A stretch of DNA of 64,000 nucleotides. It comes from Marinobacter salinisoli. Its GTDB lineage: Bacteria > Pseudomonadota > Gammaproteobacteria > Pseudomonadales > Oleiphilaceae. Made by a program: the position numbers and the translations under genes. The notes under the pieces were generated by a model. That model was given only the letters and a program-made list of their open reading frames with translations, made no database searches and had not been told where the DNA came from. Location: contig NZ_CP071247.1 of the NCBI RefSeq assembly GCF_017301335.1, positions 1,240,001 to 1,304,000 on the forward strand. The letters run 5' to 3'. Below are positions 45,870 to 54,803 of the stretch, piece by piece; positions within the stretch are counted from its first letter, which is position 1; each line of letters begins with the position of its first letter.

Positions 45870-46904
45870 ATGGATATTACTGAACTGCTTGCCTTTTCGG
45901 CCAAACAGGGTGCGTCTGACTTGCACCTGTCTGCTGGCCTGCCGCCGATGATTCGTGTTGACGGTGATGTGCGTCGTATCAACCTGCCGCCCATGGAGCA
46001 CAAAGAGGTGCACGGGCTGATTTACGACATTATGAACGACAAGCAGCGCAAGGACTACGAGGAGTTCCTGGAAACCGATTTCTCCTTCGAGGTACCGGGC
46101 GTCGCCCGTTTCCGTGTCAACGCCTTCAACCAGAATCGGGGTGCCGGCGCGGTATTCCGGACCATCCCGTCCAAGGTACTGACCATGGAAGATCTGGGGA
46201 TGGGGCAGGTGTTCAAGGACATTTCCTCGGTACCGCGCGGGCTGGTGTTGGTCACCGGGCCGACCGGCTCCGGTAAGTCCACCACGCTGGCGGCAATGAT
46301 GGACTACATCAACGACACCCGCTACGAGCACATCCTCACCATCGAAGACCCGATCGAATTCGTCCACGATTCCAAGAAATGCCTGGTCAACCAGCGCGAA
46401 GTGCACCGGGATACCCTGGGCTTCAACGAAGCCCTGCGTTCGGCGCTGCGGGAAGACCCCGACATTATCCTCGTGGGTGAGCTCCGGGATCTCGAAACCA
46501 TTCGCCTGGCATTGACTGCCGCAGAGACCGGTCACCTGGTGTTTGGCACCCTGCACACCACCTCCGCCGCCAAGACCATTGACCGGGTGGTGGATGTGTT
46601 CCCGGCCGAAGAGAAATCCATGGTTCGTTCCATGCTGTCCGAATCCCTGCAGGCGGTTATTTCCCAGACCCTGATGAAGAAAATGGGTGGTGGCCGGGTC
46701 GCCGCGCACGAGATCATGATTGGCACGCCGGCGATTCGTAACCTGATCCGGGAAGACAAGATTGCTCAGATGTACTCGTCTATCCAGACCGGGGGTTCTC
46801 TGGGAATGCAGACTCTGGATCAGTGCCTGGAACGGTTGCTCAAGAAGGGACTGATTTCCAGAGACGCGGCACGGGCCAAGGCAAAGATGCCAGACAACTT
46901 CTGA
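45870..46904 (+). CDS. pilT: Type IV pilus retraction ATPase PilT
   Basis: A 344-residue hexameric ATPase that depolymerises pili for twitching. The N-terminal PAS-like domain is followed by the RecA-like ATPase with Walker A GPTGSGKSTT, Walker B region DIILVGELRDLETI, His box TGHLVFGTLHTTSAA and the C-terminal retraction motif AIRNLIRE. ATG 45870 follows GAGGAACCC. An upstream leader carries AACAAGAA (45838-45845). The gene is followed 35 bp later by pilU. No other pilus genes are in the window. Confidence 0.97.
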   Translation: MDITELLAFSAKQGASDLHLSAGLPPMIRVDGDVRRINLPPMEHKEVHGLIYDIMNDKQRKDYEEFLETDFSFEVPGVARFRVNAFNQNRGAGAVFRTIPSKVLTMEDLGMGQVFKDISSVPRGLVLVTGPTGSGKSTTLAAMMDYINDTRYEHILTIEDPIEFVHDSKKCLVNQREVHRDTLGFNEALRSALREDPDIILVGELRDLETIRLALTAAETGHLVFGTLHTTSAAKTIDRVVDVFPAEEKSMVRSMLSESLQAVISQTLMKKMGGGRVAAHEIMIGTPAIRNLIREDKIAQMYSSIQTGGSLGMQTLDQCLERLLKKGLISRDAARAKAKMPDNF

Positions 46905-46939
46905 TCCGAGATTAAGAAACAAGAACGACAGGTATTCTC

Positions 46940-48061
46940 ATGGAATTCGAAAAGCTGCTTCGGTTGATGGTTGAAAAAGGGGGCTCTGACCTGTTCATCA
47001 CGGCGGGCGTCCCGCCCAGCATGAAGGTCAATGGCAAGGTGCTTCCCGTCACCAAGAACGCATTGACGCCCGAGCAGACCCGTGAACTGGTTTACGGCGC
47101 GATGAATGATAAGCAGCGCGCCGAATTCGAGGAAAGCCACGAGTGTAACTTCGCCATCAGCGCGCGGGGTATCGGTCGTTTTCGTGTCAGCGCCTTCTTC
47201 CAGCGCAACCTGTGCGGCATGGTTCTCCGGCGCATTGAGGTCAAGATTCCGCAGATCGATGACCTGTCGCTGCCGGAAGTGATCAAGGAGCTGGCCATGA
47301 CCAAGCGCGGGCTGATTATTTTCGTGGGCGCCACCGGCACCGGCAAGTCGACCTCGCTGGCGGCCATGCTGGGGCATCGGAACCGTAACAGCCGCGGGCA
47401 CATCATCTCCATTGAAGACCCGATCGAATTTGTGCACCAGCACCAGGGCTGTATCGTGACCCAGCGAGAAGTGGGCATCGATACCGAGAGCTTTGAAGTT
47501 GCCTTGAAGAACACCCTGCGTCAGGCACCCGATGTCATCCTGATCGGTGAGGTGCGCACGCGTCAGACCATGGAGTACGCCGTGCAGTTTGCCGAAACCG
47601 GTCACCTGTGTCTGGCCACCCTGCACGCCAACAACGCCAACCAGGCGCTGGACCGGATCATCCAGTTCTTCCCGCCGGAGCAGCACAACCAGATCTGGAT
47701 GGATTTGTCCCTGAACCTGAAGGCCATTGTCGCCCAGCAGTTGGTACCCACTCCGGACGGCAATGGCCGTAAGGCGGTTGTGGAGGTCCTGATCAACTCG
47801 CCGTTGGCGGCGGACCTGATCCGAAAGGGCGAAGTCCATAAAATGAAGGAGTTGATGGCCAAGTCCAATGAAGGGGGCATGCAGACCTTCGACCAGGCGC
47901 TCTACAGGTTGTATGCTGAGGGCTCGATCACCTATGAGGACGCTCTCGCGCACGCCGATTCGGCGAACGATCTGCGTCTGATGATCAAGCTCGGTGCTGA
48001 TGCCCAGGGCGCGGATAAGCTGTCATCGACGGTCGACCGGTTGTCGATTCAGGACGATTAA
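46940..48061 (+). CDS. pilU: PilT-dependent retraction ATPase PilU
   Basis: A 373-residue PilT paralogue that assists pilus retraction. It has Walker A GATGTGKSTS, the Walker B region DVILIGEVRTRQTM and TGHLCLATLHANNANQ. In place of PilT's AIRNLIRE it shows SPLAADLIRKGEVHKMKE, and it ends with a longer acidic/serine tail typical of PilU. The AACAAGAA motif occurs just before its ribosome site (46918-46925), as it does upstream of pilT. Same transcript as pilT. Confidence 0.95.
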   Translation: MEFEKLLRLMVEKGGSDLFITAGVPPSMKVNGKVLPVTKNALTPEQTRELVYGAMNDKQRAEFEESHECNFAISARGIGRFRVSAFFQRNLCGMVLRRIEVKIPQIDDLSLPEVIKELAMTKRGLIIFVGATGTGKSTSLAAMLGHRNRNSRGHIISIEDPIEFVHQHQGCIVTQREVGIDTESFEVALKNTLRQAPDVILIGEVRTRQTMEYAVQFAETGHLCLATLHANNANQALDRIIQFFPPEQHNQIWMDLSLNLKAIVAQQLVPTPDGNGRKAVVEVLINSPLAADLIRKGEVHKMKELMAKSNEGGMQTFDQALYRLYAEGSITYEDALAHADSANDLRLMIKLGADAQGADKLSSTVDRLSIQDD

Positions 48062-48106
48062 GTTCGACTTGCTAATCGGTGGTTTCTGAATCAGTAGGTT
48101 TCGTAT

Positions 48107-48136
48107 TTGAGGCCGAAGGCCTGTGCTGCGTATACT
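48107..48136 (+). promoter_or_regulatory. Sigma-70 promoter of the FadL-family gene
   Basis: TTGAGG (48107-48112), 18 bp, TATACT (48131-48136). The spacer begins with the dyad AGGCC-GAA-GGCCT (48110-48122), which overlaps the -35 box and could bind a repressor. Start predicted near 48143, 27 nt before the ATG. Confidence 0.6.
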
Positions 48137-48169
48137 CCGCGCCCGTCACTTCCAGGAGATATTGCGCAC

Positions 48170-49627
48170 ATGAGAACTTCTTCGACAACAATCGCACTCC
48201 GTTATTCCGCCCTGGCTGCGCTGATGGCGCCGGCCAGCCTGCTGGCCGGCGGCTTTGCCCTCAATGAGCAAAGTGCCAGTGCCATGGGCGTGGCTAACGC
48301 CGGTGCGGCGGCCAACCCCGAAAACGCCACGACGGTCCTGTTCAACCCCGCCGGTATGAGCCAGCTCAAGGGCACCAATCTGTCCTTCGGCGCGGCGCTT
48401 CTGGACATTGATGCCGAAGCCAAGGCTGACTCCATTTCCGTCCAGCGGCAGGTACCTTCTGTGCCCGTTGTCCCCGCAACGAGCGGTGGCGATATCGCTG
48501 ACCTTGCCGTTCTGCCCAATTTCTACATGACTCACGAAGTCAATGAGTCCGTTGATGTCGGGTTTGGCATCCACGCGCCTTATGGCCTGGCCGCTGACTA
48601 CGACAACGGCTTTGCCGGGCGTTTCTTCGCCGATAAAACGGAACTGACCGCCATCGCGTTTACGCCGTCTATCGCCCTCAGTAATGGCGAAGGCCTGTCC
48701 ATGGGGGCCGGGCTGAACGTCATCTACGCCGAGGGCAGGCTCTCCAGGTTCTCAGATCCCAGCGGAATCGTCTTCCGTCAGGCGCTGGCCGCCGGCGCTG
48801 ATCCGGCAACCGCGGCAGCGACGGCCGCGGCTGTTGTCGGCAGTTTGCCCGCCGAGCCGTATTCCGACGTGGAAGGCGATGACATCGGCGTGACCTTGCG
48901 GGTGGGCTTTCTTTATGAGCTGTCTGACCGCACCCAGTTTGGCCTGACCGCGCAGACTGGAACCGAGCTGCGGCTCAAGGGCGATATCGTTATCTCCGAT
49001 TTTCCGGTTGTCGGCGGCCCGTCCGGTATAGCCACGACTTCCCTGACGGAAAGGGTTGAGGTTCCTGTCGCTATCCCGGAAAGCATTACGTTCGGTGCCC
49101 GCCATGACTTGACCTCCGAGGTGACGTTGCTTGCGGGTGCAACCTATGCCAAGTGGGGCGAGTTTGAAGAGCTGGATATTCGGAGCCGGGAAGGTAATAC
49201 CGGTCAGGTTTCCTCCGCACTGGGCCTGACGCCGGGTCAGGAGGCGGAAGATCCCATCTCGCACGTCACCGAAAAATGGAAGAACACGTGGCAGTTCAAT
49301 CTCGGTGGTATCTGGCAGGCAACGCCGGTGTGGGCGTTCAAAGCTGGCTACGCCTGGGACGAGTCGCCCGTCGATGAGTATGTCACCGCCCGTATCCCGT
49401 CAGAGGACCGCCACTGGTTGACCCTGGGCGCGCAGTGGCAGGATGCCCAAACCGGCTGGGCCGTCGATGCCGCTCTGGGAACCCTGATTTTCGTTGATGA
49501 CGCCAAGGTCGATGATCGGGAGTACTCCCATGAGAACCCGACGGTGCCGGCCACCGATGCGAACTATCAGGCGGAATATGATCTGAGCGCATGGAGTGCG
49601 TCCGTCCAGATCAGTAAGTCGTTCTGA
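48170..49627 (+). CDS. FadL/OmpP1-family outer-membrane transporter
   Basis: A 485-residue outer-membrane protein. Signal peptide (about 1-26, ending LLAGG) is followed by the FadL N-terminal plug, GFALNEQSASAMGVANAGAA and PENATTVLFNPAGMSQL, the strongest family marks. The rest is a 14-strand beta barrel with alternating residues and a C-terminal phenylalanine (QISKSF). It should carry long-chain fatty acids or other hydrophobic compounds such as hydrocarbons across the outer membrane. ATG 48170 follows CAGGAGATATT. Its own promoter at 48107 separates it from pilU. Confidence 0.92.
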   Translation: MRTSSTTIALRYSALAALMAPASLLAGGFALNEQSASAMGVANAGAAANPENATTVLFNPAGMSQLKGTNLSFGAALLDIDAEAKADSISVQRQVPSVPVVPATSGGDIADLAVLPNFYMTHEVNESVDVGFGIHAPYGLAADYDNGFAGRFFADKTELTAIAFTPSIALSNGEGLSMGAGLNVIYAEGRLSRFSDPSGIVFRQALAAGADPATAAATAAAVVGSLPAEPYSDVEGDDIGVTLRVGFLYELSDRTQFGLTAQTGTELRLKGDIVISDFPVVGGPSGIATTSLTERVEVPVAIPESITFGARHDLTSEVTLLAGATYAKWGEFEELDIRSREGNTGQVSSALGLTPGQEAEDPISHVTEKWKNTWQFNLGGIWQATPVWAFKAGYAWDESPVDEYVTARIPSEDRHWLTLGAQWQDAQTGWAVDAALGTLIFVDDAKVDDREYSHENPTVPATDANYQAEYDLSAWSASVQISKSF

Positions 49628-49665
49628 GGTCGACCCTCGCAAAGGGGTTGGCCGGCTGTCGCCGG

Positions 49666-50061
49666 TCAACCCACTACCTGTCCCCGATACACCACTCTGG
49701 ATTTTTTGGCGTTCGGCGTCTCCGTTGCCTGCCCGCTGACACTTCCCGACACTTCGTTTTTACCATCCGATTCATGGGCAATCGGTTGTCCCCGGTACAT
49801 TCGCCTGGAGGGCGGTTCGGGAGCCTGGTTCTCCAATGGCGGGTTTAGCTGTGGCACTTTTTCCTGAAGTGCTTGCCAGGCTCGTGCCAGATGGCTGGAG
49901 CGGGACTTGCTCGCATATTCGGCCAGTTGCTGTTCGAGGTGCTCTTCCGTGAGGTGCAGTTTCACGCCGAACTCTGAGTGGATCAGGCGCCGGCATTGGT
50001 GAAAAAGTTTGAGCAGGCTCGGGTCCAGCAACCAGCGTCGTTCTGATGCCAGTGATGTCAT
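49666..50061 (-). CDS. Hypothetical protein with repeated YRGQ motif
   Basis: A 131-residue cytoplasmic-looking protein; no family recognised. The N-terminal half (1-65) is helical with several aromatic and basic residues (RRWLLDPSLLKLFHQCRRLIHSEFG). The second half is low-complexity and carries the motif twice, RMYRGQPI near 85 and RVVYRGQVV at the C terminus, separated by a Ser/Gly/Glu stretch. ATG 50061, preceded by GAGGCAGT, was preferred to the ATG nine codons earlier. It is convergent with the FadL-type gene and 258 bp downstream of polA. It may be a lineage-specific gene. Confidence 0.65.
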   Translation of the reverse strand: MTSLASERRWLLDPSLLKLFHQCRRLIHSEFGVKLHLTEEHLEQQLAEYASKSRSSHLARAWQALQEKVPQLNPPLENQAPEPPSRRMYRGQPIAHESDGKNEVSGSVSGQATETPNAKKSRVVYRGQVVG

Positions 50062-50319
50062 GGATACTGCCTCTGTGTCTGGTGTCACAACAAGGGTGGC
50101 GCCAGCGCTCGTCCTATTGAGCGCTCGTCACCCGACACAGGGAGTTACGCAGGAATTGTGCCGCTTTTCACACTGTTTAACAGTGCGGCCGGAATGTGGG
50201 GCAGGGCGGGGCTTGGTGGACAAAGTCCCTTAGGCCCCGCGACCGGAGCGGGGAGGTGATGACTGCTTCCTTTCAGTGCACCCAGGTATGGCTTTGCCCA
50301 GTTTCGGTAAGCCCTTGTC

Positions 50320-53046
50320 CTAGTGGGCCTGATCCCAGTTATCGCCGGTGCCAGCCTCGACCACCAGGGGGACATCCAGCTCGGCTGCTGCCGACATCCG
50401 CTCAATGAGCCCATCCCGAATGGTGTCGATGATGTCTTCGCGTACTTCCACGATCAGCTCATCGTGTACCTGCATGGTCATTCGGGCTACATCGGCATGG
50501 TCTGTCGTCAGCCAGTTGTCGATGTCGATCATCGCCCGTTTGATGATGTCCGCCGCCGTGCCCTGCATCGGCGCGTTGATGGCAGTGCGTTCCGCCGCCT
50601 GCTGCATCTGCTTGTTGCGGGCATTGATCTCGGGCAGATACAGGCGCCGGCCGAAGAGGGTTTCGACGAAGCCGTCTTCGTGGGCCTGTTTGCGGATGTT
50701 ATCCATGTACTTGAGCACGCCGGGGTAACGATCGAAATAGCGATCGATGTACTCCTGGGCCTTCTTGCGTTCCACGCCCAGTTGTCGGGCAAGGCCGAAG
50801 GCCGACATGCCGTAGATCAGGCCGAAGTTGATGGCCTTGGCGCTGCGGCGCTGATCGGAGGACACGTCGGGGAGTGAAACGCCAAAGACCTCTGCAGCGG
50901 TAGCCCTGTGGATGTCTTCGCCGTGAGCGAAGGCGTCTAGCAGGCCCTTGTCGCCTGACAGGTGCGCCATAATGCGCAGCTCGATCTGCGAGTAATCGGC
51001 CGCGACCAGCTTATACCCGTCAGGGGCAATAAAGGCCTGGCGAATTCGCCGTCCCTGTTCGGATCGAATCGGGATGTTTTGCAGGTTTGGCTCGGAGGAG
51101 GACAGCCGGCCCGTTGCAGTCACCGCCTGATGATAGGAAGTATGCACCCGTCCGGTCCGGTGATGGATCAGCTCGGGCAGGGTGTCGGTGTAGGTCGATT
51201 TCAGCTTGCTCAGGCTGCGGTGTTCAAGTATCAGGCGCGGCAGTTCGTGCTCGTGCGCCAGTTCCTGCAGCACGGGCTCCGCCGTCGAGGGGGCGCCTTT
51301 CGGGGTTTTCTTGATCACTGGCAGCCCAAGCTTGTCATAGAAGATGGCCTGCAATTGCTTGGTGGAACCCAGATTGAAGGTTTCCCCGGCGACATCGTGA
51401 GCTTCTTTCTCCAGTTCCGCCATCCGCTCGGCCAGCTCCTGGCTATGCTGTCTCAGGGTGCTGGCGCTGATCAGCGTGCCGCGCTGTTCCATGCGCGAGA
51501 GTACCGGCACCAGGGGGAGGTCGATGTCGTTGTAAACAGACGCCAGTTTGCCGGTCTGCGCCAGTTGCGGAGCCAGCGTCTGATGCAGGCGAAGGGTAAT
51601 ATCGGCGTCTTCCGCGGCGTACGGGCCGGCCTTTTCCAGCTCAATCTGGTTGAAGGTCAGCTGTTTGGCGCCTTTTCCGGCAATGGACTCGAAGCTGATG
51701 GTGCTCTCGCCCAGGTACTGCATCGCCAGGCTGTCCATGTCGTGGCGGGTGGCCACCGAGTTGAGCACATAGGATTCCAGCATCGTATCGGCAGAAATGC
51801 CTTCCAGAGTGATGTCATGGTTGGCGAGTACATTTTTATCGTACTTCAGGTTCTGGCCGATTTTGTGGTGGTCTGCGGATTCCAGCAGTGGCTTGAGCTG
51901 CTCCAGCACAGTATCGCGGTCCAGCTGCTCGGGGGCGCCCATGTAATCGTGTCCCAGTGGGACGTAGGCGGCCTCGCCCGGTTCGATGGCAAACGACACG
52001 CCCACCACTTCGGCGTCAATGTAGCGCAGGCTGGTGGTTTCCGTATCGAACGCAAAGCTTTCGGCCTCGCTCAGGCGTTTCAGCCAGGCGTCGAACTCTT
52101 TCTGGTCGGTAACGATGCTGTAGCGCTTTTCCGCGGGTGGCTTGTCAGAGGCCACGTTTGTCGTTTTCACGGCTTCCGACGTGCCGTTGTTGTCCAGTTC
52201 GGCAATCCAGGTGCGGAATTCGTACTCCTTGAACAGGTCCAGCAGTTGCTCGTCATCCTGCTCCACCGGATTGAGTTCTTCCAAGCCCAGATCCAGATCG
52301 ACGTCGGTCTTGATGGTGGCCAGTTCCCGGCTCAGCGGCAGAGTCTCCAGTGCGTCACGCAGGTATTCGCCAATTTTGCCCTTGATCTCGTCTGCGTGCG
52401 ACATGACGGTGTCCAGGTCATCGTACTGTTGCAGCCATTTGACGGCGGTTTTGGGGCCGCATTTGTTGACGCCGGGAATGTTGTCCACCTTGTCCCCCAC
52501 CAGGGCCAGGTAGTCGATGATCTGGTCGGGCCGGACGCCGAACTTGTCTTTGACGCCTTGCCGATCCATGCGGGTCTCGGTCATGGTGTTGATCAGCGTG
52601 ACGTGATCGCTCACCAGCTGGGCCATGTCTTTGTCGCCGGTTGAAACCACCACATCAATGCCCTTGTCCGTGGCTTCGTAGGCCAGGGTGCCGATCACAT
52701 CGTCGGCCTCGACGCCGGAAATGATCAGCAGTGGCAAGCCCATGGCCCGGATGATGTTGTGGATAGGTTCGATCTGGCAGGCGAGGTCCTCCGGCATCGG
52801 AGGGCGGTTGGCCTTGTACTCCTCGTACATGTCATGGCGGAACGTTTTGCCCTTGGCGTCGAAGACCACGACGATCTTGGAATCGGGAAAATCCTGTTCC
52901 AGCCGACGAAGCATGCTGATGACCCCTTTGATCGCGCCGGTGGGGAGATTTTTGCTCGTGGTGAGCGGTGGCAAGGCGTGATAGGCGCGGAAAAGATAGG
53001 ACGAACCGTCCACAAGAACGACCGGTGGAGTCTTTTGCTGAGTCAT
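50320..53046 (-). CDS. polA: DNA polymerase I
   Basis: A 908-residue repair and Okazaki-fragment polymerase. The 5'-3' exonuclease domain (about 8-300) includes VVSTGDKDMAQL and DYLALVGDKVDNIPG. The 3'-5' proofreading domain (about 330-520) has the DxE metal ligands in FAFDTETTSL. The polymerase domain has motif A DYSQIELRIMAHLSGD, motif B RRSAKAINFGLIYGMS and motif C MQVHDELIVEV, all intact. ATG 53046 starts the conserved PPVVLVDGSSYLFRAYHA block; sixteen upstream codons are open but not conserved. It is divergent from the DUF2782 gene, the arrangement seen in Pseudomonas. Confidence 0.97.
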   Translation of the reverse strand: MTQQKTPPVVLVDGSSYLFRAYHALPPLTTSKNLPTGAIKGVISMLRRLEQDFPDSKIVVVFDAKGKTFRHDMYEEYKANRPPMPEDLACQIEPIHNIIRAMGLPLLIISGVEADDVIGTLAYEATDKGIDVVVSTGDKDMAQLVSDHVTLINTMTETRMDRQGVKDKFGVRPDQIIDYLALVGDKVDNIPGVNKCGPKTAVKWLQQYDDLDTVMSHADEIKGKIGEYLRDALETLPLSRELATIKTDVDLDLGLEELNPVEQDDEQLLDLFKEYEFRTWIAELDNNGTSEAVKTTNVASDKPPAEKRYSIVTDQKEFDAWLKRLSEAESFAFDTETTSLRYIDAEVVGVSFAIEPGEAAYVPLGHDYMGAPEQLDRDTVLEQLKPLLESADHHKIGQNLKYDKNVLANHDITLEGISADTMLESYVLNSVATRHDMDSLAMQYLGESTISFESIAGKGAKQLTFNQIELEKAGPYAAEDADITLRLHQTLAPQLAQTGKLASVYNDIDLPLVPVLSRMEQRGTLISASTLRQHSQELAERMAELEKEAHDVAGETFNLGSTKQLQAIFYDKLGLPVIKKTPKGAPSTAEPVLQELAHEHELPRLILEHRSLSKLKSTYTDTLPELIHHRTGRVHTSYHQAVTATGRLSSSEPNLQNIPIRSEQGRRIRQAFIAPDGYKLVAADYSQIELRIMAHLSGDKGLLDAFAHGEDIHRATAAEVFGVSLPDVSSDQRRSAKAINFGLIYGMSAFGLARQLGVERKKAQEYIDRYFDRYPGVLKYMDNIRKQAHEDGFVETLFGRRLYLPEINARNKQMQQAAERTAINAPMQGTAADIIKRAMIDIDNWLTTDHADVARMTMQVHDELIVEVREDIIDTIRDGLIERMSAAAELDVPLVVEAGTGDNWDQAH

Positions 53047-53127
53047 GTCAAAACAGGTCCGGATTTCAATTGATGCGTGGGTTGGCTTGTGCAACTCTGT
53101 ACGGAAATCGATTGCCAGAAGGGTACC

Positions 53128-53475
53128 ATGAAAATGAAGCCTATCGCCCTCTCCCTAGGTGGCCTGATTGCCACGGTTTCGATGCTGGTTGTGGCCCAGG
53201 ACAGCGGAAAGCTCGATGACAACCTGGTTCAGACACCCGATGAGCCGGTGGTGATTACGGATTATCAGCCAGACGGCGATGCGCCTCAGATTGTGATCCG
53301 TCCCGGTGACGAAGCGGTGTTCTACGAGTACCGGGTGAATGGCCAGATTGTCGAGATTAAAGTGGTGCCCGAGATAGGTTCTGAGTATTACCTGGTGCCC
53401 ACGGACGGCGGTGGCTGGATTCGCGAAACCGAATCGGACATGCTGGTGCCCAGTTGGGTGTTGTTTCGCTGGTAG
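53128..53475 (+). CDS. DUF2782 periplasmic protein
   Basis: A 115-residue exported protein with a signal peptide (about 1-23, LSLGGLIATVSMLVVAQ). The mature part is a small beta domain with the conserved blocks FYEYRVNGQIVEIKVVPEIGSEYYLV and a C-terminal VPSWVLFRW, matching DUF2782. Function unknown; it sits next to polA in Pseudomonas and Marinobacter. ATG 53128 follows AGAAGGGTACC; a second ATG two codons later is an alternative. It converges with the lipoprotein gene that follows. Confidence 0.88.
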   Translation: MKMKPIALSLGGLIATVSMLVVAQDSGKLDDNLVQTPDEPVVITDYQPDGDAPQIVIRPGDEAVFYEYRVNGQIVEIKVVPEIGSEYYLVPTDGGGWIRETESDMLVPSWVLFRW

Positions 53476-53492
53476 TAGTGACCAGCAGCCCG

Positions 53493-53999
53493 TTACCTCG
53501 CAATGATGTCTAGCGTCAGCGGTTCTGAGCGCGCGCTTTCCAGACCTTGTTGGTCCACCGCCGTGACGAAAATCTCATACACGCCTGTGGGCCATCCCGC
53601 CAAGAAGTAGTGTTCCGCCACCGGGTTATCCACGTCGACGATGTGGAGGCGGTTCTCATGCCGCATACGATAATAAATACGAAACTTCGCGATCTGTCCC
53701 GGTTTCAGGACAGATCCGTCTTCCCGCGTCAGCGGTGCTGACCAGGTCAGTTTCGGCGGAGCATCGAACGGGGCGTTATGGTTCCCGGGGTAAGAGTTTT
53801 GGCCAAAGGCTTCGAACAGGGTGTCTGTGGCTTGTTCGAGTCTGAGCTCCGTCAGTTCAGCAGAACGCTTCGCACTGGTTTTGCCGGCCCGGCTGTCTTC
53901 CTGACAGGCGGTCAGCAGCGCGTAGATGGACAGAATCAATGGCAAATAAAAGCCAGTCGGCCGGGCATCGTTCGGTCCCTGGCAGATAAGGTTGGTCAT
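53493..53999 (-). CDS. Putative lipoprotein with fibronectin-III-like domain
   Basis: A 168-residue protein. The hydrophobic segment LPLILSIYALLTAC ends in a lipobox (LTAC, Cys32), although the signal has a rather long N-region of about 17 residues; a later start would shorten it but no good ATG is present. The C-terminal ~90 residues (about 80-168) have strands and a GVYEIFVTAVDQQGLES segment resembling a fibronectin-III or similar beta-sandwich. No family can be named. It is convergent with the DUF2782 gene and divergent from the phasin gene. Confidence 0.65.
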   Translation of the reverse strand: MTNLICQGPNDARPTGFYLPLILSIYALLTACQEDSRAGKTSAKRSAELTELRLEQATDTLFEAFGQNSYPGNHNAPFDAPPKLTWSAPLTREDGSVLKPGQIAKFRIYYRMRHENRLHIVDVDNPVAEHYFLAGWPTGVYEIFVTAVDQQGLESARSEPLTLDIIAR

Positions 54000-54275
54000 A
54001 GCGAACCGCTTGTGACGTCCGAAGTGTCTTGGGGGTGTTTTTCTGGGCTTGGGCCTGAATACGGCGGGGAGGCAGGTAAGCGTTGCCGATTATCGGGAAT
54101 CTGAACGAGGGTTCAAGTGATTGGTGGGTAAAACTACGTATCGATCACAGAATTGCTTTTAGTATGAACATTCTAATTTTTCTCCGTACTGTGAAAGTCG
54201 GATATCAGAGAAGGCCGGCAGTTGTCGCTTGGTCGCCTGACTCTATGTACTTTCAGAAAACCAAGGAGATTAGAC

Positions 54276-54686
54276 ATGGGTAAACTTAAGACTTACCAGG
54301 AGCAGATTCAGGAAATCGTCGAGAAGGGCATCAACACTGCTGAAGAAAAGCAAAAGGAGCTGTCTGCCAAGCCGTTCGATTACGCTGAAAAACTGGAAGC
54401 AGAAGTTCGCGAGTATACGATCAAGAGCCTGCGTGAGCGCTACGATGGTTACAGTGAGACCCTGTTCGAGCAACTGCGCAGCCTGAACACCCGTTTTGGC
54501 GGCTTTGCTGCTGAGCTGGTGGCCAAGCTGGAAAAAGAAGCTGCTGACGGCGCGGACGCTGTAGCTGACGCGGCTGAAGAAGTGGCTGAAGCGGCTGGAG
54601 AGGTCAAGAAGACCGTTTCAACCAAGAAGCCGGCCGCTCGCAAGACCAAGGCTTCGACCGCCAAGAAGTCTACTGCTTCCGCCTAA
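54276..54686 (+). CDS. Phasin family protein with basic histone-like tail
   Basis: A 136-residue helical protein. The N-terminal ~85 residues (QEQIQEIVEKGINTAEE, SLRERYDGYSETLFEQLRSLN) match the phasin family, small amphipathic proteins that coat polyhydroxyalkanoate granules. An acidic Ala/Asp/Glu run (about 89-110) is followed by a Lys/Ala/Thr/Pro tail (TKKPAARKTKASTAKKSTASA) like those of PhaF-type phasins and histone H1-like proteins, which can contact DNA. ATG 54276 follows CCAAGGAG. A strong terminator follows at 54735. No PHA synthase gene is in the window. Confidence 0.85.
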   Translation: MGKLKTYQEQIQEIVEKGINTAEEKQKELSAKPFDYAEKLEAEVREYTIKSLRERYDGYSETLFEQLRSLNTRFGGFAAELVAKLEKEAADGADAVADAAEEVAEAAGEVKKTVSTKKPAARKTKASTAKKSTASA

Positions 54687-54734
54687 GGAAGCACCTGACC
54701 GCCTGCCTTGAATCAAGCAGGCGTCAGCGAAATC

Positions 54735-54769
54735 AAAAAGGGCAGCGTGCTAAACGCTGCCCTTTTTTT
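54735..54769. terminator. Bidirectional terminator between the phasin and DUF4124 genes
   Basis: GGGCAGCGT-GCTAA-ACGCTGCCC (54740-54762) is followed by seven T and preceded by five A. It serves the phasin transcript on the plus strand and the pyrE-DUF4124 transcript on the minus strand. Confidence 0.93.
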
Positions 54770-54803
54770 GAGCCGGAACTGGCGGCAAGGCAAGGCAATG
54801 CCT

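Noticed and set aside
50232..50254. CCCCGC-GACCGGA-GCGGGG hairpin downstream of polA as a terminator
   Set aside because: There is no T-run on the minus strand after the stem, so classical intrinsic termination is not supported.
50962..52644. 560-codon open frame opposite polA
   Set aside because: Shadow frame; composition without motifs, no ribosome site, and polA is intact on the other strand.
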